The position numbers and the translations under genes are program-made. The notes under the pieces are model-generated. The model worked only from the letters and a program-made list of their open reading frames with translations, was not told where the DNA came from and ran no database searches. From positions 4,211,586-4,275,585 of the forward strand of contig JARUPZ010000007.1 of assembly GCA_031213475.1 (NCBI GenBank): a stretch of DNA of 64,000 nucleotides, written 5' to 3'. Shown piece by piece: positions 11,740 through 24,400 of this stretch. Within the stretch, counting starts at the first letter, position 1; the number at the start of each line of letters is the position of its first letter. The DNA comes from Nereocystis luetkeana (lineage: Eukaryota > Sar > Phaeophyceae > Laminariales > Laminariaceae).

Positions 11740-11772
11740 TTCTTCTTCTTCTTCTTCTTCTTCTTCTTCTTT
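11740..11772 (+). repeat. (TTC)n microsatellite
   Basis: About eleven TTC units, preceded by a short GTTCGATGTTCGATGTCGAT duplication. Confidence 0.95.
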
Positions 11773-14696
11773 GCGGTGACATCACAGACCGAGAGTGTCA
11801 AGCTACAACAACGGCGGCAGCAGTGATTGCGGGATAAGGCTTCATCGCTCGGGTTGAAAAACCTTGTTACGCACTTTGGGCATACGTCTACCTGGTCTGT
11901 ACCTGGTACTTGGTATGCACCAGGTAGGTACGACTACTGTGCCGGTACCCGTAAGATCTACTGTTAATATTCGATGCTACAGTTGTGTAAACACTACTGT
12001 ATGTACTCATGCCCCGGAAAAATAATCTCGTTTCCTAAGGGAAACAACCAAGAAGAGAAGGAAACACGAACCTAAATTTGACGGAGGAAAAAACGTAAGC
12101 CATTCCGGCTCCTTCTCTCTTGGAGAGAACAAAACGGGTTGACATCGCCCACTATATACGTAGTAACGAAACAAAGAGAGCGGGGCACGTAGATACTACC
12201 GTAGCAGTGTGAGCGAGACGAAGAGTCGGGATACACAGCAGCACAGTAGTCTGCAAGTAGAATGAGCTCCTTCGAAGTTGTACATACCGTAGAGATATCA
12301 CGTCGTGCGCATGTATGTCGGGGGTTGCGTCTGCGAGCTGCCTCGAGACAAACACAGCATCAAGTATGTGTGATGGGCGATTTGAGGTCGATACTCGCGC
12401 CCAACTCACTACATATATATATATGATACGTATCAGGTACAGCATATTTTACCCAAGAAGAGGAACGAGACTGCTGCATTCATACCGCGCCATATATATG
12501 ACACGCAAGCAAGATTCTAAGAGAATAACACATACATCCCCGCGAACAGATTTCATTGCTGGTTTTGCTCGACAAAACGGGGAGTGTGTAGTCGACGAGC
12601 GACGGGTCTGTCCATGGAAAGGTGCTCGACGAGATCTTTCCAAAGCCACCATGTTCGTTCTGCGTACGGTTTCGAGAAAATTGTCTTTGAAAGTTGTCCC
12701 AGCAGGGGGGCGTGATACCATATATATCACCCGTGTGATACGGTAATCACTATCACCGCCCATGGACACTTGTCGGTTTCGACCATTTGACAGGAAATAG
12801 CAATAGGTGAAGGCACAGCGGAGATGATGTTCTTTCGAAAAAAGCAGCCGGCCTCAAACCCGAACGGGCGCTTCTTCAGATCCTCGGCCGGATCGAGCTT
12901 GGTTGGTCCCAAGGGCAAGCAAACCAAGCGACAGACAAACGGGCATCGGGCTCCTTTCCTTACGCGACGTTGCACGGCGGGGATAGTCGCATGCGACGAG
13001 TGCGCTGCCATGAAAAAACTGAGCCCGCTAATACCGCGTGCTCACCCGCGGCAGCGCACTCACATATTGATCGCTGCACAAAGAACAACCGGGGGGTCAA
13101 ACGGTCCGCTCGACTGAACCGGCAGCCACCACAGTAGTAGTAGCTTTGCACGATGTCCTCTCTCGCACGACTCGTCCGGAGCTGGCGTTGTGGCGGCAAA
13201 CGTATGTAGGGTGTCCGAGTCGGGCGCAGTCCTCCGTGTGGTGTGTGTGTTGGCACAAGAGTAGGTAGTCTTGTGCGGATGGATGATCCGGCGTGTTCCG
13301 ATAGTCGGGGTCAGCTGTGTTGTGGCCCCTCCCTTTTTCCTTTTGAAAATCGACAATCATGCACATGCTCGCGGTACGATGATCGAACCCATCGGGGATA
13401 ATGGCGTGCTCTTCTCCCTCCGCAAGGGCAAGAAGGAGGGGCGTCGACAATGCCGGCGAGCATCCCTGTGAGGGGAACACGCTGTCTTCACAATAATTGC
13501 CATTGAGTCGCCACGAACAGCTTTTTATTTCAGCCAGCCGAAAAATCTACTGTAGGCGCATACATACGAGACACATAGAAGGGGCAGAGGAGACAACATG
13601 CAACCCCCAGAACAGACATATACTCTCGGGTCACGAGGCTAGCTTCTCTGCATGTATGTCACTTGAGTTGAGCTTGGAGGAGGTCGTTTCTCCGTCGAAG
13701 TAGACGCTGTTGAGTGCACAGTACAATACTGCGGTGCCCAGCGAAAGCGGCATCATTCCCTTACGAACACACTACGATAATATGGGTACTATGAAAACAA
13801 CAAGGAAGGGCTGCACATACATACTGTTTGTTGTCGTCGTGAATGAGACCACTTTCTCGACTAAAACCACGATACCGCAGTAGTAGCAGCAGAGAGCCCG
13901 ATGGATCGAATGCATTCACTGTAGCAACAACGTAGAGAGAAGAGAACGCCGATAGCAAAACGGACAGCCACAAGTACAAAGTGGCATGCATCCTGGTATA
14001 GACAACAACAACAGCAGCCTCTGCTCCCGTGCTGCCCGTTGTTCCGCGCGAAACGTCGATCGTATGATGTTTGATTCTTGATACATAATTATTGTCAGGA
14101 AACTCCTCCTTCTGCACCCGGGAGCTGCCTGGCTGTCCGGCCCTAGGCGAGCGTAACAGTGGTCGATCGGTCTATACAAACCAGCAAACGAGGCCCGTAC
14201 TTGTCGCTCGTCACTCGTCCTGTGGACCGCTCGACGTCGTCTGATTCTTATCATTGTTGCCTGAAATGCTCGAGTAGGTCAGGCTGCTTCGACGACCCAG
14301 GAAAAAGTATGATACGAACCTGGTGCGAAACAGGAAAAACGAAAAGAAAGGCTCAACAATTTTTGGGCCCCAACACCGACTAACAGTGTAGCGGTGGTGG
14401 ACAACACAAGTACTTGTTATTCAACACAGGGCACGCACTGCTGCTACTACTGTAGGTCTCTCTACAAGGACAAGCAGCACCGTAGAGTCATCACGGCGGC
14501 AGCGGTGCTCGACTGGGGGGGATGTACGGCGGGCTTGGCCGAAATCGTCTGGGTGCTGCCATACGAAGATTGCGTACTCATTCGTAGATCCCGTAGATCA
14601 TGCACGACTCTATTTGTGTTTCCTCCTCTGTTATTTCGTTTTTCGTCAGGACGTGGAACTTTCTTTGGGTTCGTACTCCCTTTATGTGGTTCGTGA

Positions 14697-14762
14697 AGCA
14701 GCAGCAGCAGCAGCAACACCGGCAGCAGCGGGAGCAGCAGCAGCAGCAGCAGCAGCGGCGGC
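14697..14762 (+). repeat. (CAG)n-rich microsatellite
   Basis: Interrupted CAG repeats. A plus-strand frame would read polyglutamine and a minus-strand frame Cys- or Leu-rich sequence. Neither has a gene-like context, so this is probably non-coding. Confidence 0.85.
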
Positions 14763-15440
14763 GGCACGTCTGTTTCGGTGGGTTCCATGCTAGCATATCG
14801 CCGTACTCGCTGCTCGAGCGAGCGCACGTCAACAACTCGGGTCTGTTTGCGTACGAGCGTAATCAAGTTGTGGCATCGCGGTAGGCAAGCTAGCTACATA
14901 CTCGTACCAAGTACCTGGTATTAATATTAATATTAATAGTAAAAGCTGTTTGTTCTTCGGCTGTACCATTATACTGTTATGATAACATTTGCAGCCTGCT
15001 GTATTCTGATGCCGGAACAGCACGCACATAAATAAATTATGGGCCTGTCTATAGATCTCGCTTCGTAAGAGCAGCATGCTTCGTCGTCCGAGCTGGCCTG
15101 GGCAGTCGAGTTGGTAGAATAGTAGTACAGCAAGCAGCGCAGTGCGTAGCAGAGTAGCAGTACCCAGCCCCATAAAATATAAAATGCATCTCCCGGAAAC
15201 ATCAAATACATATCGAAACTTAAAATTGGGCTCCGACCTCGTTCCGATCAGAAATATCCGGTAGATGAGTACTCGTACGAGTAGCAAGTAAAGATCCAGA
15301 TCCCGAATTTCCGAAGATCCGAACATATTTGGGCAGCCGTTGCGAGAGCGCACACTCTAAACTGGCTAGCTATTGATACGTACGGCCTTGACATGGAGTC
15401 ACAGGTCGTATATTATTCCATGACAACACTTGTTGTGCGC

Positions 15441-15475
15441 GGCGGCAGCAGCAGCAGGAGCAGCAGCAGCAGTGG
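15441..15475 (+). repeat. (CAG)n-rich microsatellite
   Basis: GCGGCAGCAGCAGCAGGAGC followed by further CAG units; no gene context. Confidence 0.85.
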
Positions 15476-15927
15476 CTGAAGGAGCGGAACAGAACGCCGC
15501 GGTCTATAGTTATAACTGCTAGTAGTCCCAAATCGGGTGCAGCAGCGCGCTTGAAGCGTACGAGTAGCGCGTGGGCCCGTAAGAGCAGGTTCCAAAGTTT
15601 GGTAACTGCCCCGAAAGAGATTGGAGCTGCAGCTGCCGTTGCTGCTATCCTGCTGGTGTTGTATTACAGTTCAGTCACTGCGTCTACGAGTATCTATCTC
15701 CTGTTGTTGTTACTGCAGCTGCTGCTTTGGGAAAGCAGAGGTGGCAGCGGATAGATCTCGTGGCCAGCTCTTGCCGTTCTTTTTGCCAGGTATGAATAAT
15801 GAATAGAACCAGGTATGTATGCGTTTGCTTGGTGCTCTCAATTCTCTGAAGGGTCTGTGAAACAGGTTTCGGAATTTCCTCTTGCTACGTACACAATACT
15901 CCAGATGCTTGTTGTTGCCGTCCTACC

Positions 15928-16570
15928 GACCCCCTCCCGCTCGGGAGAGCTGGGGGCGATCTGGATAAAACTGATAACACCTACCTGTACAGGGGAACAT
16001 GACCGCCTCGTTTTTTGTATTAACTTTTCGCTTTACCGTAGACACTTTCTCGCCCTACCCCCGTTGGGGGTGTCATCGCAATGGCTTTCGTTGACGATTT
16101 ATTCCTGCCCCTGGAGGCTAGGCCTTCCTTTCATTCTCTTTTTCGACGTACGTGGCCGGCTTCATTACCTTGCCGTTCAGAGGTGTGGGAGTGGGTTTTG
16201 AGGAGCCGCATCTTCGACTCATGTTCTAGCTTGTGGAATCGGGGTTTTCATGAATTTCCCATAATTCTGCATTTATTTACGGCTCATCAGAGTGGGCTAG
16301 CGATATGGTACTGCTTTGAATGAGGCTGAAAGGCCGGTAATTACCTGGGTTCAGGTATTGGGATCGTATTTTTTGCACTTACTTGGGAGACGTATCTTAG
16401 ATGGGAAACCAGGTTTTTTTCCCAGCGAGGCACGATCCTTGCTCTCAGTCTCCACGTGCACGAAAGGAATAAAGCTACTCTTCTTCTATCTCTAAGCAAA
16501 CACAATACGTGAGTCCCAACGAGTACTGTTCAATAGACAAACCTGTCAAGGGATGCAAAGTGTCCCGACC
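15928..16570 (+). repeat. Dispersed element A, copy 3
   Basis: This is a full-length counterpart of 10600-11265. Its minus-strand frame is disrupted relative to copy 4 by a homopolymer expansion near 16415. Its right end (GTGTCCCGACC) is directly followed by TTAACCCC, the start of a MITE-C. In copy 2 the same point is followed by TTGATTTTAAC, so the MITE landed at or beside the end of this copy. Confidence 0.75.
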
Positions 16571-16667
16571 TTAACCCCTTCAGAACCGCAGTCCCGTTTT
16601 GGGGACAAACTACTCGAAATTTGAGTGGTTTGTCCCCAAAACGGGACTGCAGTTCTAAAAGGGTTAA
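16571..16667. mobile_element. MITE family C, copy 1 (TTAA-flanked palindrome)
   Basis: A 97-bp near-perfect palindrome begins TTAACCCCTTCAGAACCGCA and ends with the inverse, GTTCTAAAAGGGTTAA. The inner arms are CAGTCCCGTTTTGGGGACAA and its complement around an AT-rich centre. TTAA at both ends with CCC/GGG next to it matches the piggyBac target-site and terminal pattern. No transposase is encoded. Confidence 0.85.
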
Positions 16668-16708
16668 TCTTAATATACTCCTATTCTTTCCTTCTTGCTG
16701 AAATTATT

Positions 16709-16747
16709 TTTGCCCCCAAAACGGGACTGCGGTTCTGAAGGGGTTAA
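16709..16747. mobile_element. MITE-C half copy with duplicated flank
   Basis: Only the right arm of the palindrome is present (CCCCCAAAACGGGACTGCGG, then TTCTGAAGGGGTTAA). The about 42 bp before it (16668-16708, starting TCTTAATATACTCCTATT) are repeated after it (16748-16790). A tandem duplication of right arm plus flank explains this better than a second insertion. Confidence 0.7.
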
Positions 16748-16987
16748 TCTTAATATACTCCTATTTTTTCCTTTCTGCTGAAAATTATTTTAAAAAAACT
16801 ATCAATAGTACTGCTATTTTTTATTCAAGGTGAAGCAAACATAGCCACAGCGTCCAAAAACGGCGAAATTGCGAAGAAATGGTTTACACATGATAAAAAA
16901 TGATAATAACTTGATTTCAGCACAAAATGGTAGAAAAAAATTAGGGCAACCGAAAATATAAATTTGTCAGAGTGTTCTGTATACGTG

Positions 16988-17075
16988 TTAAAAAATATAA
17001 GGCATGCGGGCAGACAGACAGACAGACATATTTGCAATTACCCAAACAGAGACTCAGTTCTACAAACTGAGAATT
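16988..17075 (+). repeat. GACA-repeat/hairpin element, copy 1
   Basis: It shares with 56951-57034 the order AAAATATAAG, TGCGG, (CAGA)n, AT-rich spacer, CARAGACTCAGTTCTAYAA, ACTGAGAAT. CTCAGTT and AACTGAG form a 7-bp hairpin with a 5-base loop. This is probably the 3' end of a dispersed element. Confidence 0.65.
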
Positions 17076-18010
17076 TTCAGAATAACGGAAAAATAGAAAT
17101 ATGTTCAACCTGATTTTAGAGCAGAACGCGATTTTCGATTTCCCCTAAATTTCCGTCACCCCTCATCCCGTGTTCCCTGTTTCTCCTTCTCCGACTCGCC
17201 AAACTCCACACTGTTTGCACATTCTTCCACTTTTCCCCGACTTTCTCTGGAAAAAAATGGGAAAAATCTTCTTATAAAAATAAATAGAAAGGGTGACTAA
17301 CGTCATCACCCACGGTCAATTTTCCAATAACTGTTTTTTTTTTAGAAAAGGGACGTCATGATCCCGGATGACGGCAAATAAATGTCGACCATGGATTCCA
17401 CCAATACTCTTACGGAAAATCGAAATGAAAAATTGACCAATCAGAAAAGTGCGGGCACGAAACTCTTTTATGGACACTTCAAAGGAGGTTACGCACTATT
17501 TTCAGCAACAAGATGCTGCGTGTGTGGCCTTTTCTGCTGATGTCTCAAAAGTGATGACTCGGTTCGTTGTTGGTACCCCATGCTCTTGCTGTGTGAATGT
17601 TGTCGTGGTGGTTGTTGCTGCTGTTGTTTCTAGCCGCGAAATATACTGAATTTCTATATTACGTACGGCCCGCTTTCAGTTTAGGCTGACGTTTGCAGTG
17701 TATGGCCCAGTCGCTAGTGACCACTCTTCGTTCACTTGGTGAACGTTGTATTGTTTTTTCGAACGTGGGCCATTCGACAGAAAACGGTACACCGGCTGCA
17801 CAGGATTCGGTTTGCGCCAGAAAGTTTTGTTGCGCTTTGACCTAATTTTCCGTGGCGGATTTCCCTTATACCTCCAACTGGCTAAAAAAAAAACACGGTA
17901 TAGCGTTTCATGTTTTTTTTTGTTTTCTATTCTGACGAACACTTTGCGATTTTCCGCCAAAACCAAAAACCTCCAATAAACTAGATAATTTCGGCGAAGC
18001 TGGACCAAGG

Positions 18011-18018
18011 TATATAAA
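18011..18018 (+). promoter_or_regulatory. TATA-box-like sequence
   Basis: TATATAAA lies about 100 bp before an ATG that opens a short frame ending in a good donor site. It is plausible as a core promoter, but isolated evidence of this kind is weak. Confidence 0.25.
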
Positions 18019-18116
18019 GCCCTCGCTCTGTTTCTGTAAATTGTGCTGAACGTTATCGAGTTGGCGTGTGGGCTCCAATAATACCTCTCGTTCCATCAAG
18101 CAGTGCGATAATCAAC

Positions 18117-18234
18117 ATGGATGGGCCTGTCGCTGACAATGCAGCGCAACATATTCAACACTCGGCCATGCCTGGGACACCTGTGTTTCTCGGTGTTCGG
18201 GAGCGCACCACGGAGCGCCGAGTTCGGAAAGGCG
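18117..18234 (+). CDS. Possible first coding exon of an unknown gene
   Basis: ATG 18117 opens a frame beginning MDGPVADNAAQHIQHSA that runs 39 codons to a strong donor (GGCG|GTGAGCG, phase 1). A TATA-like box lies about 100 bp upstream. The composition is protein-like but no domain is recognisable. I could not identify the next exon with confidence; a plus-strand open frame at 19524-19979 is one candidate, but the opposite strand there is also open. Confidence 0.22.
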
Positions 18235-20060
18235 GTGAGCGCTGTGGCATGCCCAATTATTGCAGTGATGCCCTCACGATTGACGACACAATCGGCTGGG
18301 AGGGCGGGGGGGGGGTTCAGTCCAAACACACGGTAATTACGGTGTGTGCCGGTCTACTCTTGTTGTGATGCTGAGTGGAGCATTGGACAGCATGTCTGAT
18401 ATCTCTCGTGTATACACACCAGTACATATTTACAATCGCCCGTATAATAGAACGTCGGGCGTCTACCCGCCATTACTATAGGGTATTAACGTTTCACACG
18501 TCGCGGAATCTACTCTAAAAAAACGCACACTTAGTAGGACTTCACACTAAACCACATACCTAGTACCAGGTATGAAAAACCTGGCACGGTACGTACGTAG
18601 AGCGCTCTCTCGACGGCAAACAAATACGGCAAGAGCGTTTCAATTGGCTCGAGGTCGCTGGCACCCCTGATACCGCATTCCGCACGCCATAGACAGTGCC
18701 CGGAAAATATATAATCTCAGTGCCCGGACAGGCCCAGCCATGGACCGTTATCATTTCTTAGTTCCATGATCACACAACGAGGCGGGTTGACACGCTCAGC
18801 ACCGGTAAGGCGACGTATGTTAAAACTGGCGTCTCTGCTGTGCCTCGGTGTTTCGCTTTTCGTTTGTGACTTGGGCGCGCAGAGCTCTACAGCAGTGAGT
18901 CTCGCCGCTCGCTGACAGAGGGCAGGACGATGGACGAATGCTGCGCTCGAAAGGGCGATGCAGCGCTTCCTTCTCGCCTATTTATTGGTGAAAAAAAAGG
19001 CACTTAAACCTTTAGTTTGTCCACGGCCAAATCAACGCTTGTGCACCGCAGAAACGTATGCCTCGTTACAATTGCAAGCTCTTACGGGAAGTGTGTTTAA
19101 ATAGGACACGAAACATGAAAATTGCCTCTTGCACGACCGCCCCCCCCCGCCCCCCCCCCACTTACACCAGAACGAAACCACGACAGGTGTGTACATACGA
19201 AACAAGCAGCAAAACGAGCCATTCAAGGTGGCGGGGGAGGGGGAAGAGCGCCGGCTGAGTCTTGCTGCCTAGAAGGACACGATATCGCAACCGCCTGCAC
19301 AAAATGCAACGTCAAGTGGCCGTTGCTGCACCCGTCGAGCCTCTCCAGCGCCTGCACATTGTCATTACAACCAACAAACGAACGAAAGCGAGCACGTGAC
19401 AGCACAGGAAGGGAATGAACAAATGGATACCCAAGTGTAATCGCCGACTGAAAGCAAGCAAAGCCGAAAGCGGCAGGTCACTCGAACGAGACCAACACCG
19501 AAATCCTGGAGAAGGAACACCCAGTGTACATACGAAAACAGCTGTCTGTGGACCTTTCAGTTTTCCCCGAAAAAGCCCCGCCTGACAAACTCCCCAGGGG
19601 CCCTTGCGAAACGCATAACCTTCACACACTGCTGCTGCAGTGGCTGCGAGCTCTGAATGTGCACTCCTTCGCAAAAAATACATATCACGCACCCTATCAA
19701 CAGCCGAACCTTGCAGCAAGTGCAAATTACCGTCGAATGCTGACTGTGCCAAATAGACCTACTCCAGTAACTGCTCGAACCCCGCGGTGCTCAACAGGTT
19801 GCCAAAAATTCGAGGCGGTCGCGGCGCACACTCGATGTCCACTACGATACACAGGGCACAACGCAGAAGACGACAGTTTCTCGAGCAGCAAGCATATACA
19901 TGCCCAACCGCTAATCCTGCGAAAGGGATGCAGCAAAGCGTTCGTACTCGACAGGAAAACAGACGCACGCATCGTTTAGATATGGCGACCGATGAACTGG
20001 ACGAAGGATTCTCGTAAAGAGAAGACCATCTCGCTGTCTACACCTTTGAACCGGGGGGAA

Positions 20061-20244
20061 GTACTCACTATCATTCATGATCGTAGTCGTATGACCATAG
20101 ACCCTCGCATCCCTATAATGCCGGGACGGGGTACGTCGGGTTTTCACCGAACAGGCAGACATTGCTTGCACCAAGCGCGAAGCGCCGTGAGGTGTTGGGC
20201 CAGTCGAATGGAGGGTGAGCTGCATCTTACTAAGAACCTTTCTC
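20061..20244 (-). repeat. Dispersed element D, copy 1
   Basis: It is inverted relative to 50281-50458 and close to it throughout (GGATGCAGCTCACCCT, GGCGCTTCGCGCTTGGTGCA, CTGGTCGGTGAAAACCCGAC, GGGTCTATGGTC). The reading frame MQLTLH..(G/R)PTP.GASRL is kept between the two copies. Confidence 0.75.
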
Positions 20245-21458
20245 GGGGCGGATTATCTTGCCTAGGATGACAGCGTCAATGAATTGATTCATGTTCTGGT
20301 GTGGGGGGGGGGGGGGGGGAGGACGCCTGTGTAAACAGCCACAACAGGCAACCAACACACTGCAGGCGGATGCTCTGCAACAAAAACACAAACACAAACA
20401 ACGTCGTAGAAAGCGGGCTTTGCCCAGAAGGACTCACCATGGCTAGGTCTTGAACAGCTTGCCGTTGGTCAGTCCCTTCTTCTGTCCCTTCCCACAGCTG
20501 CCGTGGTCGAAGGCAGATTTATCGAAGGACGAATTTCCGGCCAACACAACCACGGCAGACCAAGGACGAACGTATCAAAAGTAGCGTTCCCAGATTGACG
20601 CGGAACCGTCGTATTAAAGTCGTTGAAGGGGGTTTTCCGCAAAACAGGGGAGGGGAGAGGGGGGGGGGGGGGGGGGGAAGACGAAGCCCGATCAGACAAA
20701 GAGGCATACGAGCGCGGGGGAGCGGGGGGGGGGGGGGGGCTTGGAGGGTGGCTGGAATGCGTGTGCGCCTTGTGCTGCTGGTACGCATGGCCAAATTTCT
20801 GGAATCACAACAGTTGTTGGCGTTAATGTACCAGTGAGCATGGCGCGGCCCTGGTGGCTGTTTTGTGTCGGTTGCTCTGGACGAAATACACCACGTGCGA
20901 GCCTTATTTTACCCAACGAAACACGTACCCCCAACAGATCGCATGGATGTTTCTGTGGTATATATATATATATATTACTGGGGGGAAAAAAACCCCTCCT
21001 GCCGCCTAAAATAGCCTGCAAAACAGTGATGGATGCCGTGAGCGAGACTATTGGCCGAGGCAGGGAGCGTTTCACTTTCCCTGCAATGGGAAACAGCTTC
21101 GGTAAAACGCAATAAGAATATCGAAGCCTGGTGTTCAATGCTCGGCACTACATCGAGGTCGATCCTCTACATCTTCTACACTCATATCACGTACGCGTGT
21201 GACTCGGGAAAAAGACAGGACGCATTCCAGACTGAGTACAGCTCCCACGATACTCCTTGCAAGCACAGAGAGAGCAAGCGCAAAGTTTAACATGCGTACA
21301 ATCCCACCCGCCCCGAAGCGTCGACTTTTCCGCGGTGCTCATGTTACTTTCGAAGAGGTTAAGCTACGGTGTGTGCCATAACGGCGTCGTGAGCGCTGGC
21401 GCCAGTCTCCAAGTTTTACACCGTGCCGCTCGGCCTGGCGGTTCGAAAACGTACCCCC
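20245..21458. other. Downstream flank of the kinase gene; G tracts
   Basis: The region holds three long G homopolymer tracts (about 20301-20319, 20660-20677 and 20725-20739) and a (TA)n run at about 20961-20974. A short minus-strand frame ending near 20454 is Lys/Gly-rich but lacks a start or an intron signal, so I do not call it. Confidence 0.45.
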
Positions 21459-24400
21459 TTACGCCAAGCGCCGGTTGTACATCGGCAACGGTATCGCAGA
21501 CAGAAACCCTTGCCGAGGCAGCGTGGGGAAACGGCTGCCCCACAGCCGCACGACACACCACTGCCACGAGTCACGACAATATAAGGCATTCGTCGATCCC
21601 ACGGGCAGCATATTCCCTGCTGTGTCCCTCACCTCACAGAGCGCCGGCGTGAGATGGGCGTGGAACGTGGCTGTCAAGCCGTCATCACCGCCGGCGTCTT
21701 GATCCTCGTCCCCCACGGGAGTCGCCGCCGTCGCCACCTCCGCCCCCGCTTCGGAAAGACCGGAGCTAGCACCAATACTAGCTGTTGTCGCCAGAGGAAC
21801 GTCGCTTCGAGCATCCCGCGATTCCCTCTCCATTTCTTCCAAGCTCGGCCCTGACTCGTGGCTGCAGGCATCACTCGCATCGGAATCACGCACCCGCAAT
21901 GTACCCGCGTCCCCCCGATCCTTTCCGACGGCCTCCTCAGCTGCCAACGCAGAGACGGCCTCGCCGTAGCCAGGCCCATTCTCAACAGCGCGCGCCGCTG
22001 CCACGTCCGAATGTGGCTTGACGCTCGCTTCTGCGAAGCCAGGGTCGCGGTCGGCATCGTCACGATCATCCGCAATGTCGTCGCTTTCGCTATCGTTGCG
22101 GATTCCGCTCTTCGAGGGCGACCCTCCCGGACTTCTCAAAGGGTGGGACAGCGCGTTCGAACCCGTCAATTGGCCATTCCCTTGAGCATTCCCAGGGCCT
22201 GCCCCCGCCGTCGCTGATAGTTCAGTTACCGTTGCTGGTTCAGCTACCGCCACTGGCTCAGCTACCGCTGCTGGCGGTGGCGTTCCAACAGCAGTTCCCC
22301 GGTCGGTGAGTCTATCGTCCGACAACGGCACAGTTGTCGAGTTCGTCTCCGAGCGTTGTTCGGCCTCCCCTCTCCCACCGTCCCCGGCAGCCACTTCTCC
22401 CTCGGCTGCAGGCACCGGAAGCCGCGATTGGCCGCTCTTGCGAAGGTCACCCGCGCTGTCATTCTCCGAGCGTTGTGCTTCCGGCGCACCCGCTGATGGT
22501 CGCTCGGCCTCTCCCCTCCTCCGCGTCCGCGTCCGCCCTACTCGTCGCGCGCCCCCCTTGCCCGACGCTGCAGGCGACGCCGAATCCCTGGAAGAGGCCC
22601 CACTGCAAGAGGTGCCGCCGCTTTTCCAGCCCTCCCCCCCACCGCCGCGCTCGTCCTCCCGACGCGCTCTCCCCCGGTTTGCTGCCATCGATCGCGACAT
22701 CTCAGACTCCTTCTTCGCCCTGCCGTCGGCCCCATCCTCTTTCCCCGCTTCGGCCGCGTCCGACGCCACCGGCTTTTTAGCCACCGAGCTGACGTCCTTT
22801 GTCCTCCTGACAGGGGAGTCCGAATCCCAGCGCATGGGCGGCAGCGCCGGCCAGATTATTGCGTTCGGCTCGACGGACAGGGTCGGCTCAGGAGTTTTGG
22901 CGCTACTGCCGTCGTCTTTGCCGTCATCTGCTGGTCGCGCATCGATCGACAAAGGAGGTACGGAAGCTGCGCCTCCGCCGTGCGTGCCACAAGAGCTTCC
23001 ACCGACGGGAAGCTCTCCTGCGTCGCTCACGCAGCGACCAGCCCCCCCTTGCACCTCGAGGTATTCCGGTTCGCGTCCCCCCGCTAGAACCGCGCGAGCG
23101 TCAACCGCCTCGGCTCCCTCCTCCGCCTCTTGCCCTTCGGCTTGACCTTCCAAACAATGTGCCGGCGAGGTCTCGGGGATCCCCCCTCCGACCTGCCGCG
23201 GCGAACTCTGTTTCAACCTTGCTACCGCAGGACTAACGTCTCGCCCCCCCTTGCCCGCTTCCTCCTCTTCCCCTCGATTCCCCCCCTCCGCCCCCTCCCC
23301 CTCCTCCTCTTCATGCGCATGACACTCTGGTTCTTTACGACCGCCTGGTTTCGTTTCCACCAACCGGGCTCCGTTCGACTCTCCCGCGGTTACCTGCCCG
23401 CCGGTGAAACGCCCCGACGCGCGACGAGGGCTGAGCTTTCCCCGGACCTGCTCGCCGAGGTCTCGGGAGCTCCGAGACAGGGAACGCGCGAAGCTCGCCG
23501 CGGAGGAGGGCGACGAGAAGCCGTGGTCGCCCGTGACGCCACGGAGGAAGCGCCCGAACATTGTTCCCGACCTCCCTCTCTCCTTTCTTCGCCAATCGCT
23601 GCCGGCGGGGGAAACAGCGGGCGCGGACGCGGACGCGCTTCCCGAGTCTGCCCCTCTGGATGGGGCAGAGGAGCCGCTCGTGGGGGTCGCGGCGGTAGTC
23701 ACGATGGACGGCGCGGCGGATAAGGTCCTGCGCCGCACACCAGAGGACATCCTCATCCCACCACCGAGGGAAGTCCTGGAGGGCGGGGTTCGTCCGCGCG
23801 GGGTTCGGCTGGATGAGCCCGTGTCGGCGACGGGAGATGGGTTTGACGCCAGGCTGTCGCCGCGGGTATCTTGCTGCTGCCCCTTCTGCTGCTGCTCTCG
23901 GGCTGACCGCTCATGCTGCTCGCGGGACAGCAATGTCATCTGTTCCTGGAGGCTCGCCGCACCCTCTGCATCGGCGATGCCCAGCACGTGGCCGACCTTC
24001 GCCATCTTGCCTCGTCTGTGAAAAATGCGAGGCACGAGGCGTGAGACCATTAGAGAAAGAGAGAGGCACTCGTTCGTATCACATTGGCTGGTTGTGTTCC
24101 ACGAGAAAATCAAACACAGGCGGGGGTGGGGAGGGAGGGCGGAGGGGGGGATAGGAGGCGGAGGGGGGGTTCGACCAAGCCTCAAATTAATGGCAAACAC
24201 ACGAGCAGAAAACACGACATCGTATAATACCGCTGCGGCTCCGGAAGAGGTGCACGGCGCATGTGACGTAAACGGGGGGCAACAAAAAAACGCGATTTGT
24301 TTCTGCAAACGACGAGCATGTCTCGGCTCAGCTCAAACAGGCCGCCCGCGCGAATCGCGTGCAGGCTACTATCAACTCAGAACGAAACCCCAGCGCCGCG

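Noticed and set aside
14600..14884. Polyglutamine protein gene on the plus strand
   Set aside because: The open frame is produced by the CAG repeat. The other frames are also open and there is no gene context.
19312..19979. Genes on either strand at 19.3-20.0 kb
   Set aside because: Both strands carry open frames of about 150 codons with protein-like composition but no recognisable motif or paired splice sites. Undecided.
20454..20580. Minus-strand Lys/Gly-rich C-terminus (ending KLFKT and stop)
   Set aside because: It looks protein-like, but an upstream TGA, the lack of an acceptor and no homology leave it unsupported.
22306..23145. Plus-strand 279-codon frame
   Set aside because: It is a shadow of kinase exon 10 on the opposite strand, which continues a frame-consistent spliced gene.
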